Positions 10,526-18,999 of a stretch of DNA of 64,000 bases are shown here, one piece after another. Position numbers and translations under genes: made by a program. The DNA comes from Cenococcum geophilum 1.58 (lineage: Eukaryota; Ascomycota; Dothideomycetes; Gloniales; Gloniaceae): positions 1,685,715 through 1,749,714 of the forward strand of contig KV748187.1 of NCBI GenBank assembly GCA_001692895.1, given 5' to 3'. Under the pieces are notes generated by a model. It had not been told where the DNA came from. It ran no database searches and saw only the letters and a list, made by a program, of their open reading frames with translations. The first letter of the stretch is position 1, and each line of letters begins with the position of its first letter.

Positions 10526-10994
10526 TCTTCGCATTCACCAGTTAACTTATTTATGGCCTAGTTGAGTTGTACGGTTTTCCTTTCATTTACCTAACTACTG
10601 CTTCCGGCAACACCACAGACGGCGAGCCACCGTCTCTTAAAATTCCAACTTACTTCTACATAACCATTTTCAAACAGGTTATAAGCTCGCATCTATTATC
10701 TCGTTACTTCTACCATCTTTGATATCACCCTTATTGTCAAATAACTAACAATTATCTACTCCGGTGTTGAGAAAGTTGCTTTTTGTCGCGTTGTCTACAG
10801 TAACGCCATGATAGGTTCGCTTATACAACAAACATGCGGATCGTTGGTACCCCCCAACGAAAATTTTGACCCAGGGGTAAGCTTTGGGCAGAGCCTTATG
10901 TAGAGTTTTAGTGAAGCCTCATGCAAAGTTTTAGTACAGCCTTGTGCAGAGCTTTGGTAAAGCCTTGTGTAGAGATTTATGCAGAGCCTTATGC

Positions 10995-11075
10995 AAAGCC
11001 ACGTGCAGACGTGCAGACGTGCAGACGTGCAGACATATAGACGTGTAGACGTGCAGACATATAGACGTGCGGACA
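10995..11075. repeat. GTGCAGAC/ATATAGAC short tandem repeat
   Basis: The 8-bp unit GTGCAGAC and the variants ATATAGAC and GTGTAGAC are repeated head to tail. It marks the start of the larger repeat-built region that runs to about 12420. Confidence 0.75.
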
Positions 11076-11079
11076 ATTA

Positions 11080-12420
11080 TAGAGCCTTCTTAGTATATCG
11101 GTACTGGAGCTCCGTATTAAGCCCGAAGAGAGCTTTGAGTAGAGCTTTGAGCTCAAGGGGGAGACCCCCTTGGACCCCCCCTGCGCACTGCGTGCTCTAT
11201 TCACTACGTGGGCAAAGCTCTTGTAGAGCTTTTGGTAGAGCAGTTGGTAGAGCTTTTGCAGAGCTTCGCATGGAGGTTCGTGTAGAGCCTTTATGGAGCT
11301 TTTACAGAGCTTCGGTAGAGCTTCGGTAGAGCTTCATGCAGAGCCTTATGCAGAGCCACATATAGGCATTCGCTTGGGCGATTAACTGCAGAGACGTTTG
11401 TAGAGATAATCGTATAGGCAATTATATGGACGTTTGATTGATTAATTGTATGCGTTTAATTAATCGATTGTATAGGCGTTTATACGGGCGTTTGTATAGA
11501 CGATTGATCAATTGTATAGATGTTTGTAGAGATATTTGCACGGACGATTATATGGGCAATTGTAGAGCCATTGTAGAGGCGTTTGTAGAGACGTTTGTAG
11601 AGACAACTATAAGACTTCCTAGTATATCAGTACTGCGTTAGTAGAGCTTTGAGCAGCTCAAGGGGGAGACCCCCTTGGACCCCCCCCCTGCGCACTGCGT
11701 GCTCCATTTACTGCGTAGGCAGAGCTTTTATAGAGGCTTTAGTAGAGACTTTAGTAGAGCTTTTAGTAGAGCTTTTGCAGACCTTCGTGTAAAGCTTTAT
11801 GTAGAGCCTTGCGTAGAGCTTCGTGTAGGGCCTTTATAGAGCTATGTATAGGCGTATAGGGTGCAGACGCCTGTAAGGGTAATTAATTAAAGAGACGTTT
11901 GTGGAGATGATCGTATAGGCAATTATATAGACGTTTAATTGATTGATTGTATGGGCGTTTATACAGGCGTTTGTACGGGTGTTTGTACGGGCAATTGATC
12001 GATTGATTGATTATATAGGCGTTCGTACGGGCGATCGTGTAGACGTTTGTAGAGCCGTTCGTAGAGACAATTGTACGGCGATTGATTGTATGGGTGGTTA
12101 TACGGCCGATCGCAGAACCTTCCTAGTATATTAGTGCTGCGTGTTAATAGAGCTTTGGGGCTTTATATAGGGCTTTGAGCAGAGCTTTAAGGGGGAGATC
12201 CCTTGGACCCCCTGCGCACTGCGTACTCTATTTACTGCGTGGCCAGTACACTGGGTGGGCAGAGGTGCTGTAAAGCCTTTGGTAGAGCTTTTGGTAGAGC
12301 TTTTACGGAGCTTCGTGCAGAGCTTTTGCAGAGCTTTGGTAGAGCTCCGTGCAGAGCTCCGTGCACTTCCCCCTAAGGGAGCTCTCGCAAAGCTTCAGGC
12401 CTCTATACAGCTGCAGAGCT
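11080..12420. repeat. Large degenerate tandem array with about 0.5-kb units
   Basis: A landmark TAGTATATCGGTACT-like sequence recurs at 11091, 11620 and 12124, spaced 529 and 504 bp. Each is followed by a GAGCTTTGAG segment, a GGGGGAGACCCCC hairpin with TTGGACCCCC, and TGCGCACTGCGT. Each unit is itself built from two families of short degenerate repeats, one around TAGAGCTTTTGG and one around TGTATAGGCGTTTGTACGGG. There is no credible coding frame. It lies inside the hAT-like block, upstream of FunK1. Confidence 0.75.
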
Positions 12421-12690
12421 TATAATCGCTACTCCTCTGCCCAATACAGCCTGCAAGAGGCTGCAAAGTAGATATATTAGACGCATGTAAAGTCCTCTAT
12501 AATTCTACATATTAATATTCATAATATTAATAAGACAACTTATTAAGATGCAATACTAAGATATTTTAACATTCATAATATTTTGATGTTCGTCACGTGG
12601 ATTCTGCCACAACTTACCGCGCGCAGTTTTGTTTTTAACCAATGAGAAGCTGGCTTGGCGGAAGTTTGAATTCCAGGACCCCCAGCCCGA

Positions 12691-12698
12691 ATATATAG
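12691..12698 (+). promoter_or_regulatory. TATA-like box of the FunK1 gene
   Basis: ATATATAG lies about 155 bp before the FunK1 ATG and about 100 bp before the predicted leader intron, in a non-repetitive stretch. Its position suits a core promoter. Confidence 0.4.
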
Positions 12699-12794
12699 AC
12701 CACTCGTACCTCGGGTCAATAAACAAACAACAAACTCCGTGCCCTCGCCCACTTCTAAATCAACGTCACTTCAGCCAGCTGTTCTGTATGCATG

Positions 12795-12847
12795 GTATGT
12801 AGTCAGATATGATGAAATCCCACACCTTTCTAACATTCTTGCATTAG
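12795..12847 (+). other. Predicted 5' UTR intron of the FunK1 gene
   Basis: The donor GTATGT (12795), a branch-like CTAAC (12830-12834) and the acceptor TTAG (12844-12847) form a 53-bp intron whose last base abuts the FunK1 ATG. A short ATG at 12792 would not be in frame after splicing, so this is placed in the leader. Confidence 0.5.
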
Positions 12848-15193
12848 ATGGCGCCAAACAAACCAAAGAAACCAAAGAAATATTGCGCTGGAACTGTAAA
12901 GGACCGTGACACCGGACAGGACAGACAGTGTCAAAAAACCGTTGCCTATAAGAACACTTTCTGTCATGACCACCGAAACCAATCAATCAGCACTTTAAAT
13001 CCTTATGTCGCCACGGAATATACACCACCAGCATCGCCGCTCCCTACATTACCGGCAACGCCGCTCACTTCTGCAAACACAAGCCTACGAAAGATTGATA
13101 CCTCTTACGACTTCACTCCACATAAAGCTAATCTAAAGAGCACCTTAGATAGCAACCTCCCCACTCAACGCGAAGCCTTTTGTGCTAATCTTGAAGAGCT
13201 TACCCTTATGAAGATGGATTGTGGAAAGAAAATTAATTCTCTCTTTAGAGAAATAGAAGGAGCAGCAGATATACGGAGAAACTTAGAGGAGATAAAACAA
13301 TCATTGCTTACTTCAGAGGCGTGGCAGAACTGGCTTAAAGAGATGCGCGGCTCCTACGAATCTGACCAACCGCTACAGTCACAGAGAAATTTTTACGAAA
13401 TACTTACGGAAGCGCAATCGATACTCTCCAAGAATACTACCGTCAAGCCCTGGCGTTTCCGAGACCTCCTTCAAGAAAATATCGACTTTAAAGCTCCCTA
13501 TAATGAACAAGAGAAGCGTAGAGCCCTCAGGCCGGATATCGTCGTTGTGAGACCGGAACATCTAGCTTCGAGTCCTCCCCTATACGGACAATTTTACTGC
13601 GTCATGGAACATAAACGGGGGAAAGGAGCTTTGCACAATAACGTGGCGATCCAGGATTCACTGATTCAAAGCTTACAAACATTTAACGACAATTTTTTCC
13701 AACAGTGCTTGTATTCTGTCTTTATAGCTGGAACAAAACTGCGCCTTTTTCAGCTCCATCGAGGGGGCATAGTGTATTTTGCCGAAGACGTGGATATCCA
13801 AGACCATCCTAATATATTCTTGAAGTTCGTTGCTTGGCTATCATTTGCATTACCGAAACAGCTAGGTTATGGGGAGCGTTTGGATAGCATCGATGGGATG
13901 CGAGTTCGGTGCGAATGGGATAAGCCATCTAGACGCCCCAATGCGGAAGTTCTCGATTCACGAGGGACAACGGTGTGGAATGTTCAAGAACCAGAACCGG
14001 AACCTACAGAGCTTAACGAAAATTTCGCTCGACTCAACTTGAATGACAAAACCCCTAGGATATTGAAGATGCAATGGGCATATAAGACGCGAAAGACCAC
14101 CGAAGCAGATTTCTTACGCGAAATTTCCGACATACATGGCGTACCAAAACTCTTTGCCGAGTATACAGGTGCCTCGATAAAGGACTTTAGCAGCTCCAAC
14201 TCGGAAATTGTACGAATTCCCTTGAGGTCAGCGTACATACACCCAATATACCCTTCCAGCAGCACTTATAAACCTTCAGGAAGCGGCTCTAATAGTATTA
14301 GCGATAGAGGCACTGTCCAAACCTCGATCCCCAAACAATTACGCACCTTTCCTAGTACAGACGATAGCCTTTCCCGCCAACAGCGCTGGATTCTAATTTC
14401 ATACTGTGGTGCCCCAATCAACGATACAAGCGACCTAATAATACCTGGTAAGCCCTTCACTACTATTGACCGTATCCGTGCCCTCCGATCTGTCATTCAC
14501 ACTATTTGCAACCTCTTCTGCCATAAGAGACGGATCATCCACCGTGACCTTTCAGCGACTAATGTTCGTATCGCTCCACCTCCTGCATCTAATTCCGAGC
14601 GTCCAATAGATTCTGAGGATTTAGCGGATGACGAGCAGCCAGCAGGCAACCTCATTGACTTCAACATGGCCAGCTACTGGGACGCCGAAAGTACTGGCTC
14701 CAAGGCACGCACCGGCACGCCCATATACATGGCGGTGCAAATACTCGTCTCGGAAACACCACCAGCATGTCATCTACCCTGGTACGACATCAAGAGTGTG
14801 TTCTGGGTGCTGCTTATTGGCGAAGCCGCGCGGGCAGGTAAGAGCCTCTTCGAGCACTCAGCCGGGACAAGCTTAAAAATGCTAGGAGCCTTAAAGACCA
14901 ACTTACTCGTAACTAAGTGGTTAAAGTTGACACAGGAAAGCTATATGCAGGGCCCTGTCGGTAAGCTGTTATGCCAGATGCGGGGGTTTCTATTTAACTA
15001 TTATTGGGAACCAACACGGGAGCAGGATAGTCGTATTACGTTGGATGTAGCGTACAAGGCGGAGAGGTTTAAAACGCAAGGGTGGGAGGATCTAGAGCAG
15101 GGTGCAGATGATATCGCAAATGCTTTAAAGGAAGGCGTGAAGAGGATTGATACTTGGTTTGAGGAGTGTATTAATGAGCTTCGAGCCAAATAA
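12848..15193 (+). CDS. FunK1-type fungal protein kinase with N-terminal Cys/His knot
   Basis: An unbroken 781-codon gene. The N terminus carries C13, C28, C39 and H42 (YCAGTV...RQCQKTV...FCHDH), a small zinc-binding-like knot, then a Thr/Pro-rich stretch. The FunK1 region covers the rest. Around 215-330 it has a pre-kinase segment with YCVMEHKRGKGAL and LFQLHRGGIVYF. The catalytic loop IIHRDLSATNV is at about 562-572, LIDFN (DFN in place of DFG) at about 600-605, and GTPIYMA at about 620. FunK1 kinases are abundant in some fungi and their substrates are unknown. It lies within the hAT-like block with its own TATA-like box and leader intron. It is the only clean gene in a 14-kb stretch of broken ones. 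Confidence 0.88.
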   Translation: MAPNKPKKPKKYCAGTVKDRDTGQDRQCQKTVAYKNTFCHDHRNQSISTLNPYVATEYTPPASPLPTLPATPLTSANTSLRKIDTSYDFTPHKANLKSTLDSNLPTQREAFCANLEELTLMKMDCGKKINSLFREIEGAADIRRNLEEIKQSLLTSEAWQNWLKEMRGSYESDQPLQSQRNFYEILTEAQSILSKNTTVKPWRFRDLLQENIDFKAPYNEQEKRRALRPDIVVVRPEHLASSPPLYGQFYCVMEHKRGKGALHNNVAIQDSLIQSLQTFNDNFFQQCLYSVFIAGTKLRLFQLHRGGIVYFAEDVDIQDHPNIFLKFVAWLSFALPKQLGYGERLDSIDGMRVRCEWDKPSRRPNAEVLDSRGTTVWNVQEPEPEPTELNENFARLNLNDKTPRILKMQWAYKTRKTTEADFLREISDIHGVPKLFAEYTGASIKDFSSSNSEIVRIPLRSAYIHPIYPSSSTYKPSGSGSNSISDRGTVQTSIPKQLRTFPSTDDSLSRQQRWILISYCGAPINDTSDLIIPGKPFTTIDRIRALRSVIHTICNLFCHKRRIIHRDLSATNVRIAPPPASNSERPIDSEDLADDEQPAGNLIDFNMASYWDAESTGSKARTGTPIYMAVQILVSETPPACHLPWYDIKSVFWVLLIGEAARAGKSLFEHSAGTSLKMLGALKTNLLVTKWLKLTQESYMQGPVGKLLCQMRGFLFNYYWEPTREQDSRITLDVAYKAERFKTQGWEDLEQGADDIANALKEGVKRIDTWFEECINELRAK

Positions 15194-15235
15194 ACCACTC
15201 TAGCAATGGCACAGCCCCTATGGACATATAGATAT

Positions 15236-15459
15236 TGTGACGAGCTCGTACAAATGCCTCTAAGACGAAGCTTGTAGATTGCTACCATACAAAGATACTA
15301 AGCTAAGGAGAAGGAAAAGGGGTCGCCAGGACCGATGTAAACAAATATGAAGAGCCAGCCGCCAAGGCGCTAGCGGTAGGCGAGCCAATCGTAGGGTGTG
15401 GCAGAATATGGCAGCAGCATGGCAGAATTTGGCAGGTGACGTGTCCCAGCACCGTCACA
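15236..15459. repeat. Possible diverged solo LTR downstream of FunK1
   Basis: It begins TGTGACGAGCTC and ends CACCGTCACA, and shares AGATACTAAGCTAAGGAG and GGTGACG...CCAGC-CCGTCACA with the solo LTR at 34703-34895. No matching 5-bp duplication flanks it (GATAT against CCCTG). It also contains GGCAGAAT repeats, so it may be rearranged. Confidence 0.4.
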
Positions 15460-15560
15460 CCCTGTTCCTAACACGGTTGGCAGAATATAGTAGAAAATTT
15501 AATCACTAAACTTTTTACTCGACATGGCTGGCAGAATATGGCAGAAGATGGCAGAAGATA
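15408..15560. repeat. GGCAGAAT-type dispersed repeats
   Basis: Several GTTGGCAGAATATGGCAG-like copies occur here, with CGACATGGCTGGCAG. They are the same family as the 48-bp array at 10352-10525, so FunK1 is bracketed by this repeat. Confidence 0.6.
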
Positions 15561-15678
15561 GGAAACCCTTGGGAATCTCTCGCTTAGCTATAGTAAATAA
15601 GCATTTTTCCCAATATCTCCACTACGCGTGTAAACCTATTCCCCTATATTAAAACGTACCTTTTATTACCTATACAAA

Positions 15679-16038
15679 ATGCAAAGTACATTACATTTTA
15701 CGCCACGGCAAGGTAGTAGAGCTTCTTCCTCTGCTTCCTCCTCTGCCTCTTCCTTATCAACCTTATCTACGCGTCCTTCAGTACCGCGCAGGTCTCGTGG
15801 ATCAACTGCTTCCTCCCCTCTTCCAACTGACGATGATACCAAATTAGGCGATTAAGATGATTCTGCATCGCGAGAGCCTCCTCTAGCTGATTAGAACTAC
15901 GGCTGTATCTTTCCTATTAATTGGGACAATCTCTACTTAATATCATACGGCAAGCTTACTAAGCCTCCGGAGCCCTTGCCGCTGCTTTCCTTCCTTACCA
16001 CTGACGTTGCCACCGATTTCAATATCTACGGAGGATAA
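15679..16038 (+). pseudogene. Broken ORF near the right hAT-like end, possibly transposase N terminus
   Basis: A plus-strand reading from ATG at 15679 gives MQSTLHFTPRQGSRASSSAS, a Ser/Thr-rich basic leader, an acidic segment, then YGCIFPINWDNLYLISYGKL and FLTTDVATDFNIYGG before a stop. In-frame TAA/TAG codons interrupt it. Its position about 265 bp inside the right terminal repeat suits the start of the element's own transposase, but the residue match to hAT proteins is weak. Confidence 0.3.
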
Positions 16039-16303
16039 TTTGGATATATTTGGACACTATTAGATGAATTAAGGTCAATTTTTGATCGGACAATGTTAGT
16101 ATTTGTATATAGAGAGGTGCTGCCAAAAATCCGCAATGAAACACCACGAACTTTATACAAATTGCCTAATTCGGACAGCGAGCTGACAGCGTAACAGTCA
16201 GCGTACCTGATTTTGACGCAGCGGACAGCGAGCGATCCACTTGGCTGAGTCAGCCAGCGATAAGGCCTCAAAGCTCGCTGTCCGCTGACTGTTGGACACA
16301 CTG

Positions 16304-16311
16304 GGCCCTTC
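16304..16311. repeat. Right target-site duplication of the hAT-like block
   Basis: GGCCCTTC lies immediately outside the right terminal inverted repeat and is identical to 7774-7781. Confidence 0.8.
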
Positions 16312-16352
16312 GTAACGTAGATATCTGAGTTCTGCACCTTGGATGCCGGGAG

Positions 16353-17708
16353 TCATAAGTCTTGGCGTGCTTTTGATGGCTCGTCTTCCTTTGTAAAGCG
16401 GCCGAAGACCTCATCCTCGGAAAGACACTTGGGAGTACTTGGTTGCTCGGTGACCATAAACTCACAGCCCCCATCTCGCAACTTGGGCATAGTGCCTCGC
16501 GCCGGATGACGAAAAGCCTGAATACGGCCATCGCCAAACACGGGACCGAAGTCGAGCTCATGCATATTGAATGCAAAATGGGTTGAATAAGTGATTGCTG
16601 TCGTAGCCGATTCCTCCATGATACTCAAGCGCGTCTGTGTGTCCAGCCCCGTCCGTTCCACAAATCCTAGGAAATCCCTGAACTTTTCTGCCGTCATAGC
16701 TTGGATGTCGGCACGTAGGGCGCGAGCAGCGACGCGGAGGCCGTTCTCTGGATCAGCGAGTTCGGAAAGCGGTATAGAAACTCGCGTGATATAGAAGGCG
16801 TTGCCGAAATAAGGTTCTGGAAGGTTGAGAAGTGCACGGCCGTCTAAGGGTTGCGTCATATGGGTTGTTGCCCCAGCAGGTAGAATTCCCGCAACATGGC
16901 GGGCGACCATGATACTACGCCAGATGAGGGCGGCGATGGCGTCGGCGGTTGAAATCCACTCATTATTATTTGTTGATTGGGCGGAAGCGGCTTTCTTCAG
17001 AGCGATTAGGGCTTTGGCGCTCATGTAATAGGTGTGGCAGGCATTTTCAACACCGAGAAATTGGCCATTCACAAATGATGAAGTGGTGAAGGCAGGATGG
17101 TTCTCGATAGCCCCGGCAATGCCGTTGCCGGACACAAGAGTGGCTCTGTCCAAACTATATACGCTTTTCGTCATTTCTAAAGGACGGCCAAGCTCGCCTG
17201 ACTGCGCCTTGCGGAATTGGTCGGTAAAGATTTGAGACATTCAGTCACCCCTCGTCCGTCAATTACAGTGTGGATGATTTGTATGGCAAACAAGAGACCG
17301 CCGGTGACGAAGTTGGCTTGAAAGCGACATATATCGACAGGCTCCTCCTGGACGTAAGTGACTTTGGGCAGGGAGCACAGCTGGTCGGCGTCGAATAATT
17401 GCTGGTTGAAGTTGGAGTCGGCGAAGTCGGAAAAAGTGAGTTGGTCAGAAAGGTCTTTTATATCGAGGTATGCGGCTCCGCGGGAGGAGATGTTGCGGAG
17501 CCAAGGGCGGTCGCCATGATCTTGAGGAAAAGGGACGACAGCTTGCGAGGAAGGGGACACGCTAGACGGTGTGATGAAGTGCGTTGTGGAGATGGTCGAT
17601 AATTTGCTCTTTGTTGGCGTCGAAAGGGAGGGAGAAGCACAAGATTCTGTCCCAATGGAACAATGTTAGGTCAAAAGGAGGCGCCGGGGCGGCGATGGAT
17701 TTGTTCAT
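16353..17708 (-). pseudogene. BAHD/trichothecene-acetyltransferase-like acyltransferase, frameshifted
   Basis: Enzymes of this family move an acyl group from CoA to a hydroxyl of a secondary metabolite. The start ATG (17708) gives MNKSIAAPAPPFDLTLFHWD. TAG interrupts that frame at 17564-17562, and the reading moves to a second frame for about 17560-17245, which holds DICRFQANFVTGG and the catalytic HxxxDG motif in IIHTVIDGRGV. It returns to the first frame for the C-terminal half: STADAIAALIWR, LPEPYFGNAFY, and a DFG motif in HELDFGPVFGDGRIQAFRHP. First and last blocks share a frame, so two compensating indels are implied. As it stands it cannot make a full enzyme. It is a likely cluster partner of the hydratase and regulator. 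Confidence 0.75.
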
Positions 17709-18160
17709 CTTCTCCTAGCAAGGAACAGTCCTGTTCCCAGGTTAGGTGTATATGCTTTTGAAACAGTCTTATCAACAACTAGACTCAGGATTTAGTACGA
17801 TATATACCATCTGAAATGGCTGTCCGGGCATTTTATTGTCTAGCTGTTGGTGACTGCCACCATCGGCTACTTTACCTTTATGGCGCATGAATGATAATAC
17901 TTGAAGCGACGTTCCCACCTGGCACCTTTGCCCCGCTGACTCACGTGCTGAGGACAGGCCTTCTTGAAGATTTGTGTAATCTTGAGCATTCTATGGCGGA
18001 ATCGAGGGGGCGGACAGTCAGTCTGTGATTACATGCTCTGCGGGTTTCATCTTTGTATAGGCTTACTATTATTTCTTCATGTCAACTGTTGAGGTCACTG
18101 TCAGGTACCACCTTATGACTCACCCTGTTTCTTGCCATCGTATGTCTTACTATCTATTTC
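17709..18160. other. Upstream region of the acyltransferase remnant
   Basis: I see no gene, tRNA or obvious repeat. It is ordinary-composition intergenic DNA leading to the MITE. Confidence 0.4.
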
Positions 18161-18307
18161 TACAAGGGGGTAACACGTACGGGGCAGACGCCCTCTTTGC
18201 TAGTATGCTAGCAGAATAATACAGCCCAACCATTTTGCAAGGGCTCGCTTATTTTGAAAACATACTAGCAGGGAGGGCGTCTGCCTCGTTTGTGGTACCC
18301 CCTTGTA
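18161..18307. mobile_element. MITE with about 45-bp terminal inverted repeats and TA duplication
   Basis: CAAGGGGGTAACACGTACGG... at 18163 runs to about 18208 and is mirrored at about 18260-18305, ending ...GTACCCCCTTG. The arms include GGCAGACGCCCTC and CTAGTATG. TA flanks both outer ends (18161-18162, 18306-18307), as expected for Tc1/mariner/pogo insertion. The roughly 50-bp centre has no coding capacity. This is a non-autonomous element mobilised in trans, with no partner transposase seen in the window. Confidence 0.85.
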
Positions 18308-18802
18308 TTACCTATTCATTACCTATCACCGACTGAGTGGCAATATCGACCTGGTGGCGATTGAGTAACAGTTACCAAATCGTCGTCAGCGTCGTCGTCA
18401 GTCTTTTGCCCCTACCCTATGTATATAGAGAGCTTCTAGAGCCAGCCTCAATCGGACAGAGTTCTTATGAGTGACTCGTCCGTCCAACACTTCATTACTA
18501 GCCGAAGGCTGTTTAGCGATGTAATCACTGACACTTTAGTCAGACTGCACTCGATATATCCAAATTTTCATTCTATGAGTCGCAGTACACAATATGTGAA
18601 TGGCAGTGTATGTGTCGATCGGTAGTCCGTGCACCGATGAGTAAGTAAAGAATGAGGACTCTGTCTATTCAAACTATGAAGAAAAGAAGCTATTTATACA
18701 TGAGGTAGATGTAGGCAACTGAGACAGGTAGTAGGGGTAACTAGCTGAGTTGTGAAATATACGAGAGTAAGCAGCTGAAATAGTAAGACGGTGGTAAGGA
18801 AA
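18308..18802. other. Intergenic/LTR-like stretch before the RIP island
   Basis: The minus strand holds a TATAAATAG (18693-18701) in a setting that resembles an LTR promoter, possibly of the copia element whose 3' part resumes at 25157. I could not define ends. No gene was found. Confidence 0.3.
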
Positions 18803-18807
18803 TCCGA

Positions 18808-18999
18808 TGTCACGGAACCCCACCGCAGGGGCCTCCATAGGAGAGCCCCGTGCTCTCGCGTACACCTCGCGTACAGCTTATGTCAGCTACGCGTAGGTAT
18901 ATCACCTCCTTACGCCCTCGACCCTTACGATCGATCGCGNAACGTCTTGTAGACTCCTCNAATACATANNTCTTGTAGCCACTGCCCNNTCCCGTGACA
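18808..18999 (+). repeat. 5' LTR of the chromovirus
   Basis: It starts TGTCACGGAACC and ends CCCGTGACA, with several Ns. It is less mutated than its partner, retaining TGTCACGG. Confidence 0.85.

Larger units (their letters stand above)
7782..16303. mobile_element. 8.5-kb block with hAT-like ends and 8-bp target duplication
   Basis: The left end reads TAGTGTGTCCAA (7782-7793) and the right end TTGGACACACTG (16292-16303). These are inverted repeats differing only at the outermost base. They are flanked by identical 8-bp copies GGCCCTTC at 7774-7781 and 16304-16311, as left by hAT transposases. Subterminal regions at both ends are full of short motifs around CAGTCAGC and CAGCGAGC in both orientations, also typical of hAT ends. 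Inside are Harbinger remnants, tandem repeats, a FunK1 gene and a possible transposase fragment near the right end. No complete hAT transposase is present. The block separates the hydratase from the acyltransferase. Confidence 0.8.

Noticed and set aside
10242-10545. ORFs on both strands over the 48-bp repeat
   Set aside because: They are open only because the repeat unit is a multiple of three. There is no independent coding evidence.
10795-11329. ORFs across the GTGCAGAC repeats
   Set aside because: They are repeat translations (YVCTSARL-type) without family or context.
10985-12420. CRISPR-like or tRNA array
   Set aside because: Repeats are degenerate, of variable spacing and in a eukaryotic context. 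No tRNA cloverleaf or spacer structure was found.
7782-16303. Starship-type giant element
   Set aside because: There is no tyrosine recombinase (DUF3435) captain. The 8-bp duplication and short inverted ends fit hAT, and the size is far too small.
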